NCBI RefSeq assembly: GCF_900110225.1 | Contig: NZ_FOCW01000001.1 | Coordinates: 1,302,001-1,366,000 of the forward strand | Source: Allobrachymonas denitrificans DSM 15123 | Lineage (GTDB): Bacteria > Pseudomonadota > Gammaproteobacteria > Burkholderiales > Burkholderiaceae_C | Direction: 5' to 3' | Length of the DNA: 64,000 bases | In this document: piece by piece, positions 19,338 to 31,008 of the stretch | How the letters are laid out: every line of letters begins with the position of its first letter | Position numbering within the stretch: the stretch's first letter is position 1 | Notes under the pieces: model-generated | What the model saw: only the letters and a program-made list of their open reading frames with translations | What the model was told of the DNA's origin: nothing | The model's database searches: none | Translations under genes and position numbers: made by a program

Positions 19338-19549
19338 TTTCTGGGCTCCTGAATGCAGCAGCCGGCTGCGGACAACAGCGGGTAGGCTAACATGAATCCG
19401 TGACAAGCCAGGTAGGTCAACAGCCAATCCGCACAGGGGGCATGCGTTTCTTGCACGAGCGTGCGTCCACCGGTTTCAAGCCGTGACCGAGCAACTGCCC
19501 CTATCTGCCGGCAACACCCATACTCCCATGCAACCGCGTGGCAAGAGGT

Positions 19550-21652
<2,103 letters not shown>

Positions 21653-21730
21653 TCAGGGCGAAGCAATACCGCCCGGCAACGCGAAATGGCCGGCCTTGCG
21701 GCCAGCCAGGCGGGCGATCCGGGGAGCCGG

Positions 21731-22882
21731 TCAGGAGAACAGGCGACGGGCCAGCGCCGAGCCGGCCGCAAAGTCATGCTGCTCCAGCGTGTTGTACAGG
21801 CCTTCCAGGTCGTTGGCAATGGTGTCCATGGTGTCGGCCGTGATGCGCTGGCCGGTGCCATCGGTGATGTTGCCGTCCATGTCCTTGGCCAGATGCAGCG
21901 CCACCTCGCACATGCGGGCGAAGGGCTGCTCCTCGCGGTGCACATGGGTCACCTCCAGGCACAGCAGGGCTTCGTAGAGGGCAGCCTGCTCCAGATCTTC
22001 GGCCAGTGCGGCCTGCGTGTCGTATTCCAGGCTGAGCAGCGGCGGCGCGCCTTCGATGGAAGCCGGCAGCACCAGACGGCCCGGCAGCACGCCCGGCACG
22101 AAGCCATGGCGTGCGGCGCACTGCTGCAGGTAGCCGGGGCTCCAGGCTGCCTGACGCGCACGCAGCACAAAGCTCAGGCGGGCATCGTTGCTGCTGGCAA
22201 ACTGGTCCAGCTCGCGGGCACGGGCCACTTCTTCCAGCATTTCCGGAAAATGCGGCGTGCCGTTGATGGCGTCGGCCACGGCCTGGGTCTTGAGCGTGAA
22301 CTCGGAAAAGGCGATCTCGTTGAGCGGCCCGCTGCGGTTGGCCAGCTGCACGCCGGCCTGGAACTGATCGTAGAACTGGCCCGCAACCGGCGGCTCCCAC
22401 AGGCCGCTGTCGCGGTTGCGGCCTTCAACGGCGAAGGGCTTGGTATCGACACGGCGTGTGGCGGGCATTGCCGCTGATGCTGCTTCACCGGAAACCACGG
22501 CGCCTTCGTCCAGCACGATGGTGGCCATGGCGTCCAGTAGGGGATCGAGCAACAGCTTGCGATCGGGGCCGGTCGGAACGCTGATTTTCTGGGTGGCGTC
22601 AGCCAGCGGATCGTGCGCACCTTCTCCCGTTGGCTCGGCGATGGCAGCCTGTGGAGCGTCACTCTTGGGGAGCACGTCGGAGCCGGCACCGGGTGGCAGG
22701 GTGTCGGTAGCCTGCAGTGCGGCATCCACGCTGGTTGCCTCGGACACGGTCGCGGTGCTCTGCGGCTCGGGATCGGGGCGGCGTGGCTGGTTCTTGCGTG
22801 CCTGCCAGGCGTTGTGGGCCACCAGTCCGGCCAGCACCAGTCCGCCCGCGGCGGCCAATCCGATTTGTAGGGTATTGCTCAT
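21731..22882 (-). CDS. zipA: Cell division protein ZipA-like, FtsZ-binding C-terminal domain
   Basis: A 383-residue protein with an N-terminal membrane anchor (IGLAAAGGLVLAGLVAHNAW, N-out topology expected), a Pro/Ser/Ala-rich linker to about residue 130, and a C-terminal domain of about 230 residues matching ZipA_C (HVHREEQPFARMCEVALHLAKDMDGNITDGTGQRI). ZipA tethers FtsZ to the membrane at the division site. The linker and divergence from E. coli ZipA are normal for this group. Position between smc and ligA supports the call. Confidence 0.85.
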   Translation of the reverse strand: MSNTLQIGLAAAGGLVLAGLVAHNAWQARKNQPRRPDPEPQSTATVSEATSVDAALQATDTLPPGAGSDVLPKSDAPQAAIAEPTGEGAHDPLADATQKISVPTGPDRKLLLDPLLDAMATIVLDEGAVVSGEAASAAMPATRRVDTKPFAVEGRNRDSGLWEPPVAGQFYDQFQAGVQLANRSGPLNEIAFSEFTLKTQAVADAINGTPHFPEMLEEVARARELDQFASSNDARLSFVLRARQAAWSPGYLQQCAARHGFVPGVLPGRLVLPASIEGAPPLLSLEYDTQAALAEDLEQAALYEALLCLEVTHVHREEQPFARMCEVALHLAKDMDGNITDGTGQRITADTMDTIANDLEGLYNTLEQHDFAAGSALARRLFS

Positions 22883-22939
22883 GGAGGGTCCAATCTGGAA
22901 TCGCGCATATCTTAGAGCGAAAAGCCTCTGCTTCCGGCG

Positions 22940-25900
22940 TCAGGCCGCATCGGCCATGGAAACGGCAGACTCCATGTCCACCGCCACAATGCGCGAAACG
23001 CCCTGCTCCTGCATGGTCACGCCGATCAATTGTTCAGCCATTTCCATGGCGATCTTGTTGTGGCTGATGAACAGGAATTGCGTCCCCTGGCGGCTCATGG
23101 CCGTCACCAGCTTGGCATAGCGCTCGGTGTTGGCGTCATCGAGCGGGGCGTCCACTTCGTCCAGCAGGCAGAACGGGGCCGGGTTGAGCTGGAAGATGGC
23201 GAACACCAGTGCGATGGCAGTCAGGGCTTTTTCGCCACCGGACAGCAGATGGATGGTCTGGTTCTTCTTGCCCGGAGGTTGCGCCATCACCTGCACGCCA
23301 GAGTCGAGAATCTCGTCGCCGGTCATGATCAGTTTCGCCTGCCCACCGCCAAACAGTTCGGGGAACATGCGGCCGAAGTGCTCGTTCACGGTCTCGAAGG
23401 TGGAGCCGAGCAGTTCGCGCGTTTCGCCGTCGATCTTGCGGATGGCATCCTCGAGCGTTTCGATCGCGTCGTTCAGGTCGGCCGACTGGGCATCCAGGAA
23501 AGTCTTGCGCTCGCGGGAGGTGGTCAGCTCTTCCATGGCCGCCAGGTTGACCGCGCCCAAGGCGGCAATCTCGCGCTGGATGCGGTCGATCTCGGCCTGC
23601 AGCCCGTGCAGGCGCACGCCCTCTTCCTCGATGCTGCGGGCAATCTCGGCATCGTCCACCTGGGCTTCGGCCAGCGACTGGGCGTACTGCTCCACGCCGA
23701 TGCGCGCGGCCTGCTCCTTGAGTTGCAGCTCGGTGATGCGCTGGCGCAGCGGCTCCAGTTCGCGCTCCAGCGCCAGACGGCGCTCATCGCTGGCGCGCAG
23801 CTTGGTGGTCAGGTCTTCATAGGTGCTGCGCTGGGCGGCGAGTTGCTGTTCGCGCTCGAGCTTGGCTTCCAGCGCCTGCTGCAGGCCGTTTTCGGCGGTG
23901 GCAGCGGTGAGGGATTCCAGATCCTGCTGGGCGCGCTGCTGCTCGGCCTGCAAGGCCTGCAGTTGCTCGGCGGCGGTGCCCAGGGTGCGCTGCAGCTCGG
24001 CGGCGCGGGCCTGCACGCTGCGCTGGGCAAACGTGGCCTCTTGCGCGGCGCGTTCCAGGCTGCGTTGCTGCTCGCGGCAGGTCGCCAGCTTGCGCTCGCC
24101 TTCGATCACCTTTTCGTCGAACTGGGCATGGCGTTCCTGGGCGTCGGCCAGCTGCATGTCCAGCTCCTCGAAACGGCCTTCGGCCGTCATGCGGCGTTCC
24201 TGCAGGTCTTCCAGCAAGGCGTCAATCTCTTCCAGATCGGAACCGATCTGGTCGCTGCGGGCACGCATCTGCTCGGCCTGCTGCGTCAGGCGCAGCACTT
24301 CCACCTGCAGGGTATGGTGCGCGGTCTGGCTTTCGCTGGCTTCGCGGCGGGCCTGCACCAGACGCTGGCTGGCATCGGCGTAGGCCCCCTCGGCACGGTT
24401 GAGCGCGGTGCGCGACTCTTCGTGGATGAATTGCTGGGCGCGCAGTTCCTTGTCCAGGTTTTCGATTTCCTGGGCGCGCGCCAGCAGGCCGGCCTGTTCG
24501 CTGTCCTGGGCGTAAAAGTCGACGCTGTGGGCGGTGACGGCGTGGCCTGACTGTACGTAGATAGCTTCACCGGGCTGCAACTGCGCGCGCTGCGCCAGCG
24601 CCTCGTCCAGCGACCCGGCGGTATAGCAGCCATGCAGCCACTCGGTCAGGATGGCCAGCAGGCCGGCTTCGTGCACACGCAGCAGGTCCACCATGCGCGG
24701 CAGCGCGGCCGTGCCGGCCGTGCCCGGCGCAGCCGGCGTGGCATAAAAACTCAGTTTGGCCGGCGGCGCATCGCTGGCAAAGGCACGCACCGACTCCAGC
24801 CGGCTGACCTCCAGCGCGCCCATGCGCTCACGCAGGGCCGCTTCCAGCGCCGTTTCCCAGCCGGTCTGCACATGCAGTCGCGACCACAGGCGATGCATGT
24901 CACCCAGGCCGTGCTTGTGCAGCCAGGGGGCCAGCTTGCCGTCGGACTTGACCTTCTCCTGCAGCGCCCGCAGCGCCTCGCGCCGGGCCGACAGGTCGGC
25001 CTGCTTGCGCGTTTCCTCGTTCAGGGCCTGCTGCGCCGTGCGACGCTGCTCGTCCAGTTGCGGCACCATGTCCTGCAACTCGGCCAGGCGTGCCTGCACG
25101 ATCTCCAGCTGCTCCGCACTGCCGGCCAGCTCGGTCTGCTTCTGCAGCAGCTGGGTCGCCTCCGGCGCAGCCAGTGCCTTGCGGTCGGCCAGCAGCCGTT
25201 CGCGCCGCTGTTCCTGCTGGCGCGTCTGCTCGTCGATGCTGCGCTGCTCGGCCGCCAGCACCTGGATCTGCTGCTGCACCTGCACCACGGCGCTACGCTG
25301 TTCGGCAGACTTCTGCTGAGCCTGACGCAATGCATCCTCCAGATCGGGCAGCTGCATGGCCTGCTCTTCGAGCTGCGCCGCCAGAATGGCCGCCTTTTCT
25401 TCGGATTCCATGTCCTGGGCCGCCAGCGTCTCGCGCTCGGCTTCGGCCTCCAGCTGGCGTTCGTTCCAGTGAAAAAGCTGCTCGCCCAGTTGCTGCAGGC
25501 GTTGCTCGGCGCGCTGGCGGTTTTCCACCACGAAGCGGATTTCTGCCTCCAGCTTGCCGACCTCGGCCGTGGCTTCGTACAACTTGCCCTGCGCCAGGTT
25601 GACCTGATCGCCTGCCGCGTAATGCGCCTGACGGATCGTCTCCAGTTCGCTTTCGGTGCGGCGCACTTCCGCCATGCGCGCTTCCAGCGCGGTATGCGCC
25701 GCGTCCACATCGGCCTTCACCTTATGCTGGTCGCCCGCCGCATCCTCGCGCTTGAGGTACCACAGTTGGTGCAATCGCCGCGTACCAGTCTGCTGCAGGC
25801 CCTGGTATTTCTGCGCCACTTCGGCCTGTTTTTCCAGCTTTTCGAGGTTGCTGTTCAGCTCACGCAGAATGTCTTCCACGCGCGTCAGGTTCTCGCGCGT

Positions 25901-26458
25901 GTCGTGCAGGCGGTTTTCGGTTTCGCGCCGGCGCTCCTTGTACTTGCTGACGCCAGCCGCTTCTTCGAGGAACAGGCGCAGTTCTTCCGGCCTACTCTCG
26001 ATGATGCGGCTGATGGTGCCCTGGCCGATGATGGCGTAGGCACGCGGGCCCAGGCCGGTGCCCAGGAACACGTCCTGCACGTCGCGGCGCCGCACCGGCT
26101 GGTTGTTGATGAAATAGCTGCTGCCGCCATCGCGCGTCAGCACGCGCTTGACGGCGATCTCGGAAAACTGGTTCCACTGCCCGCCGGCACGGTGGCTGGC
26201 GTTGTCGAACACCAGCTCCACGCTGCTGCGGCTGGCCGGCTTGCGCGAGGTGGTGCCGTTGAAGATCACGTCCTGCATGGATTCGCCGCGCAGCTCGCTG
26301 GCCTTGCTTTCGCCCAGCACCCAGCGCACGGCATCCATGATGTTGGATTTGCCGCAGCCGTTCGGCCCGACCACCCCCACCAGCTGCCCCGGCAGCATGA
26401 AGTTGGTCGGTTCGGCAAACGACTTGAATCCGGAAAGTTTGATCGAATTGAGACGCAC
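22940..26458 (-). CDS. smc: Chromosome segregation protein SMC
   Basis: 1172-residue condensin ATPase. Walker A GPNGCGKSN (31-39) lies at the N-terminus; two long coiled coils flank a hinge near residues 520-640; the ABC signature LLSGGEKALTAIAL (near 1068) and Walker B FCLLDEVDAPLDDAN (near 1099) are at the C-terminus, so head closure is intact. Strong Gln/Glu/Ala/Leu/Arg heptads explain the long spurious open frames on the opposite strand. smc is divergent from dapC with a 151-bp shared promoter region, and heads the smc-zipA-ligA block. Confidence 0.97.
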   Translation of the reverse strand: MRLNSIKLSGFKSFAEPTNFMLPGQLVGVVGPNGCGKSNIMDAVRWVLGESKASELRGESMQDVIFNGTTSRKPASRSSVELVFDNASHRAGGQWNQFSEIAVKRVLTRDGGSSYFINNQPVRRRDVQDVFLGTGLGPRAYAIIGQGTISRIIESRPEELRLFLEEAAGVSKYKERRRETENRLHDTRENLTRVEDILRELNSNLEKLEKQAEVAQKYQGLQQTGTRRLHQLWYLKREDAAGDQHKVKADVDAAHTALEARMAEVRRTESELETIRQAHYAAGDQVNLAQGKLYEATAEVGKLEAEIRFVVENRQRAEQRLQQLGEQLFHWNERQLEAEAERETLAAQDMESEEKAAILAAQLEEQAMQLPDLEDALRQAQQKSAEQRSAVVQVQQQIQVLAAEQRSIDEQTRQQEQRRERLLADRKALAAPEATQLLQKQTELAGSAEQLEIVQARLAELQDMVPQLDEQRRTAQQALNEETRKQADLSARREALRALQEKVKSDGKLAPWLHKHGLGDMHRLWSRLHVQTGWETALEAALRERMGALEVSRLESVRAFASDAPPAKLSFYATPAAPGTAGTAALPRMVDLLRVHEAGLLAILTEWLHGCYTAGSLDEALAQRAQLQPGEAIYVQSGHAVTAHSVDFYAQDSEQAGLLARAQEIENLDKELRAQQFIHEESRTALNRAEGAYADASQRLVQARREASESQTAHHTLQVEVLRLTQQAEQMRARSDQIGSDLEEIDALLEDLQERRMTAEGRFEELDMQLADAQERHAQFDEKVIEGERKLATCREQQRSLERAAQEATFAQRSVQARAAELQRTLGTAAEQLQALQAEQQRAQQDLESLTAATAENGLQQALEAKLEREQQLAAQRSTYEDLTTKLRASDERRLALERELEPLRQRITELQLKEQAARIGVEQYAQSLAEAQVDDAEIARSIEEEGVRLHGLQAEIDRIQREIAALGAVNLAAMEELTTSRERKTFLDAQSADLNDAIETLEDAIRKIDGETRELLGSTFETVNEHFGRMFPELFGGGQAKLIMTGDEILDSGVQVMAQPPGKKNQTIHLLSGGEKALTAIALVFAIFQLNPAPFCLLDEVDAPLDDANTERYAKLVTAMSRQGTQFLFISHNKIAMEMAEQLIGVTMQEQGVSRIVAVDMESAVSMADAA

Positions 26459-26609
26459 GGCAGCAACATCGGCCGCGCCATGCCGGATGACGTTTGTAAT
26501 TACGCAATCCGCCCGTGCTTCGGCCTCTTACAATGGAAGAATCATCAAAGAACGCATCATACCTGCTGCCTGTTGCGGGCCGCAGGGTGTTTGCGTGCCA
26601 GCGTCATCC

Positions 26610-27821
26610 ATGAATCCCCGCCTGTCCCTGCTGCAACCCTATCCTTTCGAGCGGCTGCGCCAGCTGTTTGCCGACATCACGCCCAACCCGGACTACGCCC
26701 CCATCAGCCTGGGCATCGGCGAACCCAAACACCCCACCCCGCCCTTCATCCAGCAGGCCCTGTGCGATGCCACCATGGGGCAACCCGGTCTGGCCGGCTA
26801 TCCGGCTACCTTGGGTGAGCCAGCCCTGCGCCAGGCTTGCACCGACTGGATGCAGCGCCGCTACGGCGTCACGGTCGACCCGGCCACGCAGGTGCTGAGC
26901 GTGAACGGCTCGCGCGAGGCGCTGTTCGCCATCGCACAGACGGTGATCGATCCCGCCGGCGACGCCATCGTGCTCTGCCCCAACCCGTTCTACCAGATCT
27001 ACGAAGGCGCTGCCCTGCTGGCCGGCGCCACGCCCTGGTATGCCCCGAGCGTGCCGGAACGCAACTTCGCCGTGGACTGGGACAGCGTGCCCGAGAACGT
27101 CTGGCAGCGCACCCGCCTGATCTACGTCTGCTCCCCCGGCAACCCCACCGGCGCCGTGATGCCGCTGGACGAATGGCAGAAGCTGTTCGACCTGTCGGAC
27201 CGCTACGGCTTCGTGATTGCCTCGGACGAGTGCTACAGCGAGATCTGGTTCCGCGACCAGGCCCCGCTGGGCGGTCTGGAAGCCGCGCAGAAGCTCGGTC
27301 GGAACGATTTCCGCAACCTGCTGATGTTCACCAGCCTGTCCAAGCGCAGCAACGTGCCCGGGCTGCGCAGCGGCTTTGTCGCCGGGGATGCAGAGCTGGT
27401 GAAATCCTTTCTGCTGTACCGCACCTACCATGGCAGCGCCATGAACCCGGTGGTGCAGAAGGCCAGCGCCGCCGCGTGGAACGACGAGGCGCATGTCGAA
27501 GACAACCGCCGCATGTACCGCGACAAGTTCGCGCAGGTCACCCCCGTGCTGGCCGAAGTGCTGGACGTGGCGCTGCCGGATGCCGGCTTCTACCTGTGGG
27601 CCCATGTCGGCAATGTTTGTGGCGGCTCGGATACCGAGTTCGCACGTCAGTTGCTGCAACAGTGCAATGTGACCGTGCTCCCCGGCAGCTATCTGGCCCG
27701 CGATGCACGCGGCCACAACCCCGGCGCCGGCCGCATCCGCATGGCCCTGGTCGCCGAAACCGAACAGTGCATGGAAGCAGCCCAACGCATCCGCAGCTTC
27801 GTCCAGTCACTGTCCTCCTGA
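26610..27821 (+). CDS. dapC: Succinyldiaminopimelate transaminase
   Basis: PLP-dependent fold-type I aminotransferase (403 residues) acting between DapD and DapE in the succinylase route to meso-DAP and lysine. SLSKRSNVPGLRSGF holds the PLP lysine (K245), CSPGNPTGAV the Asn-Pro motif, and SDECYSEIWF the Asp/Tyr pair that contacts PLP. The C-terminal Arg region is GAGRIRMALVAE. The ATG at 26610 (MNPRLSLLQPYPFERL) is the family start; the frame is open upstream to 26148 but that stretch is antisense to smc. dapD follows 70 bases later, and dapE after that. Confidence 0.94.
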   Translation: MNPRLSLLQPYPFERLRQLFADITPNPDYAPISLGIGEPKHPTPPFIQQALCDATMGQPGLAGYPATLGEPALRQACTDWMQRRYGVTVDPATQVLSVNGSREALFAIAQTVIDPAGDAIVLCPNPFYQIYEGAALLAGATPWYAPSVPERNFAVDWDSVPENVWQRTRLIYVCSPGNPTGAVMPLDEWQKLFDLSDRYGFVIASDECYSEIWFRDQAPLGGLEAAQKLGRNDFRNLLMFTSLSKRSNVPGLRSGFVAGDAELVKSFLLYRTYHGSAMNPVVQKASAAAWNDEAHVEDNRRMYRDKFAQVTPVLAEVLDVALPDAGFYLWAHVGNVCGGSDTEFARQLLQQCNVTVLPGSYLARDARGHNPGAGRIRMALVAETEQCMEAAQRIRSFVQSLSS

Positions 27822-27891
27822 TCGATTCCCCGGTCGCCCGAAACGGCCGGATCTTGCCCACCGCCCTCCTCTCCAATAACAAGGACTCTCC

Positions 27892-28719
27892 ATGAGCACC
27901 ATCCAACTGCAGACCATCATCGAAAACGCCTGGGACAACCGCGCGGAAATCTCTCCCTCCAGCGCTCCCAAGGAAATCGTGGACGCGGTGGAGCATGTGC
28001 TCGCCGAGCTGGATGCCGGCAACCTGCGCGTTGCCACACGCGAAGCTGTGGGCCAGTGGACCGTGCACCAGTGGATCAAGAAGGCCGTGCTGCTGAGCTT
28101 CCGCCTGCGCGACAACGAGGTGATGAAAGCAGGCGACCTGACCTTCTACGACAAGGTGCCCACCAAGTTCGGCAACATGAATGCCAACGAGCTGCAGGCC
28201 GCTGGCGTGCGCGTGGTGCCGCCTGCCATGGCACGCCGTGGCAGCTACATCGCCAAGGGCGCCATCCTGATGCCTTCCTATGTCAACATCGGCGCCTATG
28301 TGGATGAAGGCAGCATGGTCGACACCTGGGCCACTGTGGGCAGCTGCGCGCAGGTGGGCAAGCATGTGCACCTGAGCGGCGGTGTGGGCCTGGGCGGCGT
28401 GCTGGAGCCGCTGCAGGCCGGACCGACCATCATCGAGGACAACTGCTTCATCGGTGCCCGCTCCGAAATCGTCGAAGGCGTGATCGTGGAAGAAAACTCC
28501 GTGATCAGCATGGGCGTGTACATCGGCCAGAGCACCCCCATCTACGACCGCACCACCGGCGAAATCAGCTACGGCCGCGTGCCGGCAGGTTCCGTGGTGA
28601 TCAGCGGCAGTCTGCCCAAGGACAACGGCCGCTACAGCCTGTATGCTGCCATCATCGTCAAGCGCGTCGACGCACAGACCCGTGCCAAGACCAGCCTGAA
28701 CGACCTGCTGCGCGACTGA
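27892..28719 (+). CDS. dapD: Tetrahydrodipicolinate N-succinyltransferase
   Basis: 275-residue trimeric left-handed beta-helix enzyme that transfers succinyl from succinyl-CoA to tetrahydrodipicolinate. Hexapeptide repeats run through the middle ([41 protein letters not shown]), followed by the family's [18 protein letters not shown] and the C-terminal [15 protein letters not shown]. Length is normal. The ATG at 27892 follows AACAAGGACTCTCC, a usable ribosome site. A terminator lies 45 bases after the stop. Confidence 0.97.
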   Translation: MSTIQLQTIIENAWDNRAEISPSSAPKEIVDAVEHVLAELDAGNLRVATREAVGQWTVHQWIKKAVLLSFRLRDNEVMKAGDLTFYDKVPTKFGNMNANELQAAGVRVVPPAMARRGSYIAKGAILMPSYVNIGAYVDEGSMVDTWATVGSCAQVGKHVHLSGGVGLGGVLEPLQAGPTIIEDNCFIGARSEIVEGVIVEENSVISMGVYIGQSTPIYDRTTGEISYGRVPAGSVVISGSLPKDNGRYSLYAAIIVKRVDAQTRAKTSLNDLLRD

Positions 28720-28764
28720 TCCGTCCTGCAAACGGCAGAGACACTGCCTTTGCCGCTTCAGTCC

Positions 28765-28789
28765 GGCACCGCCTGCGCGGTGCCTTTTT
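28765..28789 (+). terminator. Rho-independent terminator between dapD and dapE
   Basis: Perfect 8-bp stem GGCACCGC/GCGGTGCC with a CTGC loop and five T residues. It ends only six bases before the dapE start codon, so a terminated dapD transcript and a separate or readthrough-dependent dapE transcript are implied. Confidence 0.85.
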
Positions 28790-28795
28790 GTCTCG

Positions 28796-29977
28796 ATGTC
28801 CGGAATCTCCATCGTGTCCGACACCCTCACCCTTGCCGAACAACTCATCGCCCTGCCCTCCGTTACCCCGGATGACGCCGGTTGCCTGCCGCTGATCGCC
28901 AGCCACCTGGAACCGCTCGGTTTCCACTGCGAGCGCATGGACAGCGGCCCGGACGACTTTCGCGTCAGCAACCTGTGGGCGCTGCGCATGGGCAGTCAGG
29001 GCGAAGCCGGCAAGACGCTGGTGTTTGCCGGCCACACCGATGTGGTGCCGACCGGCCCCGAAGCCGAATGGACCAGCCCGCCCTTCCTGCCCACACACCG
29101 TGATGGCAAGCTCTACGGCCGCGGCGCCAGCGACATGAAAACCTCGCTCGCCACCATGGTGATGGCGGTGCGCGACTACCTGGCAGAGACACCCGATACA
29201 CCCCTCAACATCGCCTTTCTGCTCACCAGCGACGAGGAAGGCCCGGCCAACGACGGAACGGTGGCTGTCTGCAAGGTGCTGCGCGAACGCGGCACGCGGC
29301 TGGACTACTGCGTGGTGGGCGAACCCACCTCGGTGGAGCACACCGGCGACATGATCAAGAACGGCCGTCGCGGCACCATGAGCGGCAAGCTCACCGTGCA
29401 CGGCTTGCAGGGCCATATCGCCTATCCGCAGCTGGCGAAGAACCCCATCCATCTGGTTGCGCCCGCGCTGGCCGAACTGGTCGGCATCACCTGGGATCAA
29501 GGCAACGCCTTCTTCCCGCCTACCAGCTGGCAGATCAGCAATATCCACGGCGGCACCGGCGCCAGCAACGTGATTCCGGGCACGGTGGTGATCGACTTCA
29601 ACTTCCGTTTCTGCACCGAGTCTTCGCCCGAAAGCCTGCAGCAGCGCCTGGAAGCCGTGCTGAATAAACATGCACTCGCATACACGCTGCAATGGGTGAT
29701 CGGCGGCCTGCCTTTCCTGACCGAACCGGGCGATCTCGTGACCGCCGTGCAGCAGGCCATCCGTGACGAAACCGGCATCGAGACACAACTTTCCACCAGT
29801 GGCGGCACCAGCGATGGCCGCTTCATTGCGCAACTATGCCCGCAGGTGATCGAACTGGGCCCGCCCAATGCCAGCATCCACAAGATCGACGAACATGTGG
29901 GACTGACCGATATCGAGCCCCTGACCGGCATCTACCGCCGTATCCTGACAAACCTCGCGGCGGCGCAGCCAGCCTGA
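28796..29977 (+). CDS. dapE: Succinyl-diaminopimelate desuccinylase
   Basis: Dinuclear zinc M20 peptidase family enzyme (393 residues) that releases succinate to give LL-DAP. Metal and catalytic residues are visible: H80 and D82 ([11 protein letters not shown]), D113 (GASDMKTS), E147/E148 ([10 protein letters not shown]), the VGEPTS block, and a C-terminal His in [12 protein letters not shown]. The ATG at 28796 has no Shine-Dalgarno because the terminator hairpin directly precedes it; an in-frame GTG at 28814 ([10 protein letters not shown]) matches the usual DapE N-terminus as an alternative. Confidence 0.95.
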   Translation: MSGISIVSDTLTLAEQLIALPSVTPDDAGCLPLIASHLEPLGFHCERMDSGPDDFRVSNLWALRMGSQGEAGKTLVFAGHTDVVPTGPEAEWTSPPFLPTHRDGKLYGRGASDMKTSLATMVMAVRDYLAETPDTPLNIAFLLTSDEEGPANDGTVAVCKVLRERGTRLDYCVVGEPTSVEHTGDMIKNGRRGTMSGKLTVHGLQGHIAYPQLAKNPIHLVAPALAELVGITWDQGNAFFPPTSWQISNIHGGTGASNVIPGTVVIDFNFRFCTESSPESLQQRLEAVLNKHALAYTLQWVIGGLPFLTEPGDLVTAVQQAIRDETGIETQLSTSGGTSDGRFIAQLCPQVIELGPPNASIHKIDEHVGLTDIEPLTGIYRRILTNLAAAQPA

Positions 29978-30117
29978 AACTGTGCCCGCCAGCCGCAGCG
30001 GCACGGCCAGAACCGTGTACGCTGTCGGGATGAGCGCAGTTGCAGGGGCTGGTTCCTGCAACTCCGTTTCCCATTGCCGTGGCCGCACACAGTGGCCAGG
30101 AGATTTTTTGCTTCGCC

Positions 30118-31008
30118 ATGACTGATACCCTCACCCCCCTGCACGCCCTGGTCCGCCAGCAGGCCGACCGGCTCGAAACGGCTGGCGTTGCCCTGGGCCA
30201 CGGCACGGCCACACCCTTTGACGAGGCGGCCTGGCTGGTACTGTGGCAACTCGGCCTGCCGCTGAACACCGATCTGGACGACCCCGCCCATGCTGCCCCT
30301 ACACCAGAGCAGTTGCAGCAGGTCGACCAGCTCGTCACCCGCCGCATCCAGACCCGCCAGCCCGCTGCCTACCTCACGCGCGAAGCCTGGCTGCAGGGCG
30401 TGGCCTTCTACGTGGACGAGCGCGCCATCATCCCGCGCAGCCTGATTGCCGAAACCCTGGCAGACGGCAGCATTGACGCCTTTCTGCACCCCGAGACCTG
30501 CCATGTGCTGGATCTTTGCACCGGCAATGGCAGCCTCGCCGTGCTGGCCGCGCTGGCCTGGCCGGATGTGGTGGTGGAAGCGGCGGACATTTCCCCGGAC
30601 GCGCTGGCAGTGGCCGTCATCAACGTGGAAAAGCACGGCCTGCAGCAGCGCATCCGCCTGCTGCAAAGCGATGGCCTGGCCAACTGCCCCGGTCCCTACG
30701 ACCTGATCCTGTGCAACCCGCCTTACGTCAACGCCGGCAGCATGGCAGAACTCCCGCCCGAGTTCCGCGCCGAGCCCGATCTGGCGCTGGCCGGTGGCGA
30801 AGACGGCATGGACTTCATCCGCCCGCTGCTGGCTGCCGCCCCTGCACGCCTGAGCGAGCGCGGCGTGCTGGTGCTGGAAATCGGCCATGAACGCGAACAT
30901 TTCGAGGCTGCCTTCCCGCACCTGAATCCGCTCTGGCTGGAAACCAGCGCCGGCGGCGACCAGGTGCTGCTGCTCACGCGCGAAGCGTTGCTGGAGCAGG
31001 CCGCATGA
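30118..31008 (+). CDS. prmB: Ribosomal protein uL3 glutamine N5-methyltransferase
   Basis: HemK-family SAM methyltransferase of 296 residues. Motif I is LDLCTGNGS (131-139) and the glutamine-binding motif is NPPYV (200-204). The upstream RAIIPRSLIAETL matches the PrmB form (PRSxIAEL) better than PrmC, which is usually shorter and paired with prfA. It methylates a Gln of ribosomal protein L3 during 50S assembly. AGGAG lies about 15 bases before the ATG at 30118. The stop overlaps the ABC-F start (ATGA). Confidence 0.88.
   Translation: MTDTLTPLHALVRQQADRLETAGVALGHGTATPFDEAAWLVLWQLGLPLNTDLDDPAHAAPTPEQLQQVDQLVTRRIQTRQPAAYLTREAWLQGVAFYVDERAIIPRSLIAETLADGSIDAFLHPETCHVLDLCTGNGSLAVLAALAWPDVVVEAADISPDALAVAVINVEKHGLQQRIRLLQSDGLANCPGPYDLILCNPPYVNAGSMAELPPEFRAEPDLALAGGEDGMDFIRPLLAAAPARLSERGVLVLEIGHEREHFEAAFPHLNPLWLETSAGGDQVLLLTREALLEQAA

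Noticed and set aside
23030-26818. Long plus-strand frames opposite smc
   Set aside because: Result of the heptad-rich SMC coiled coil read backwards (Leu/Gln/Gly-rich, no domains).
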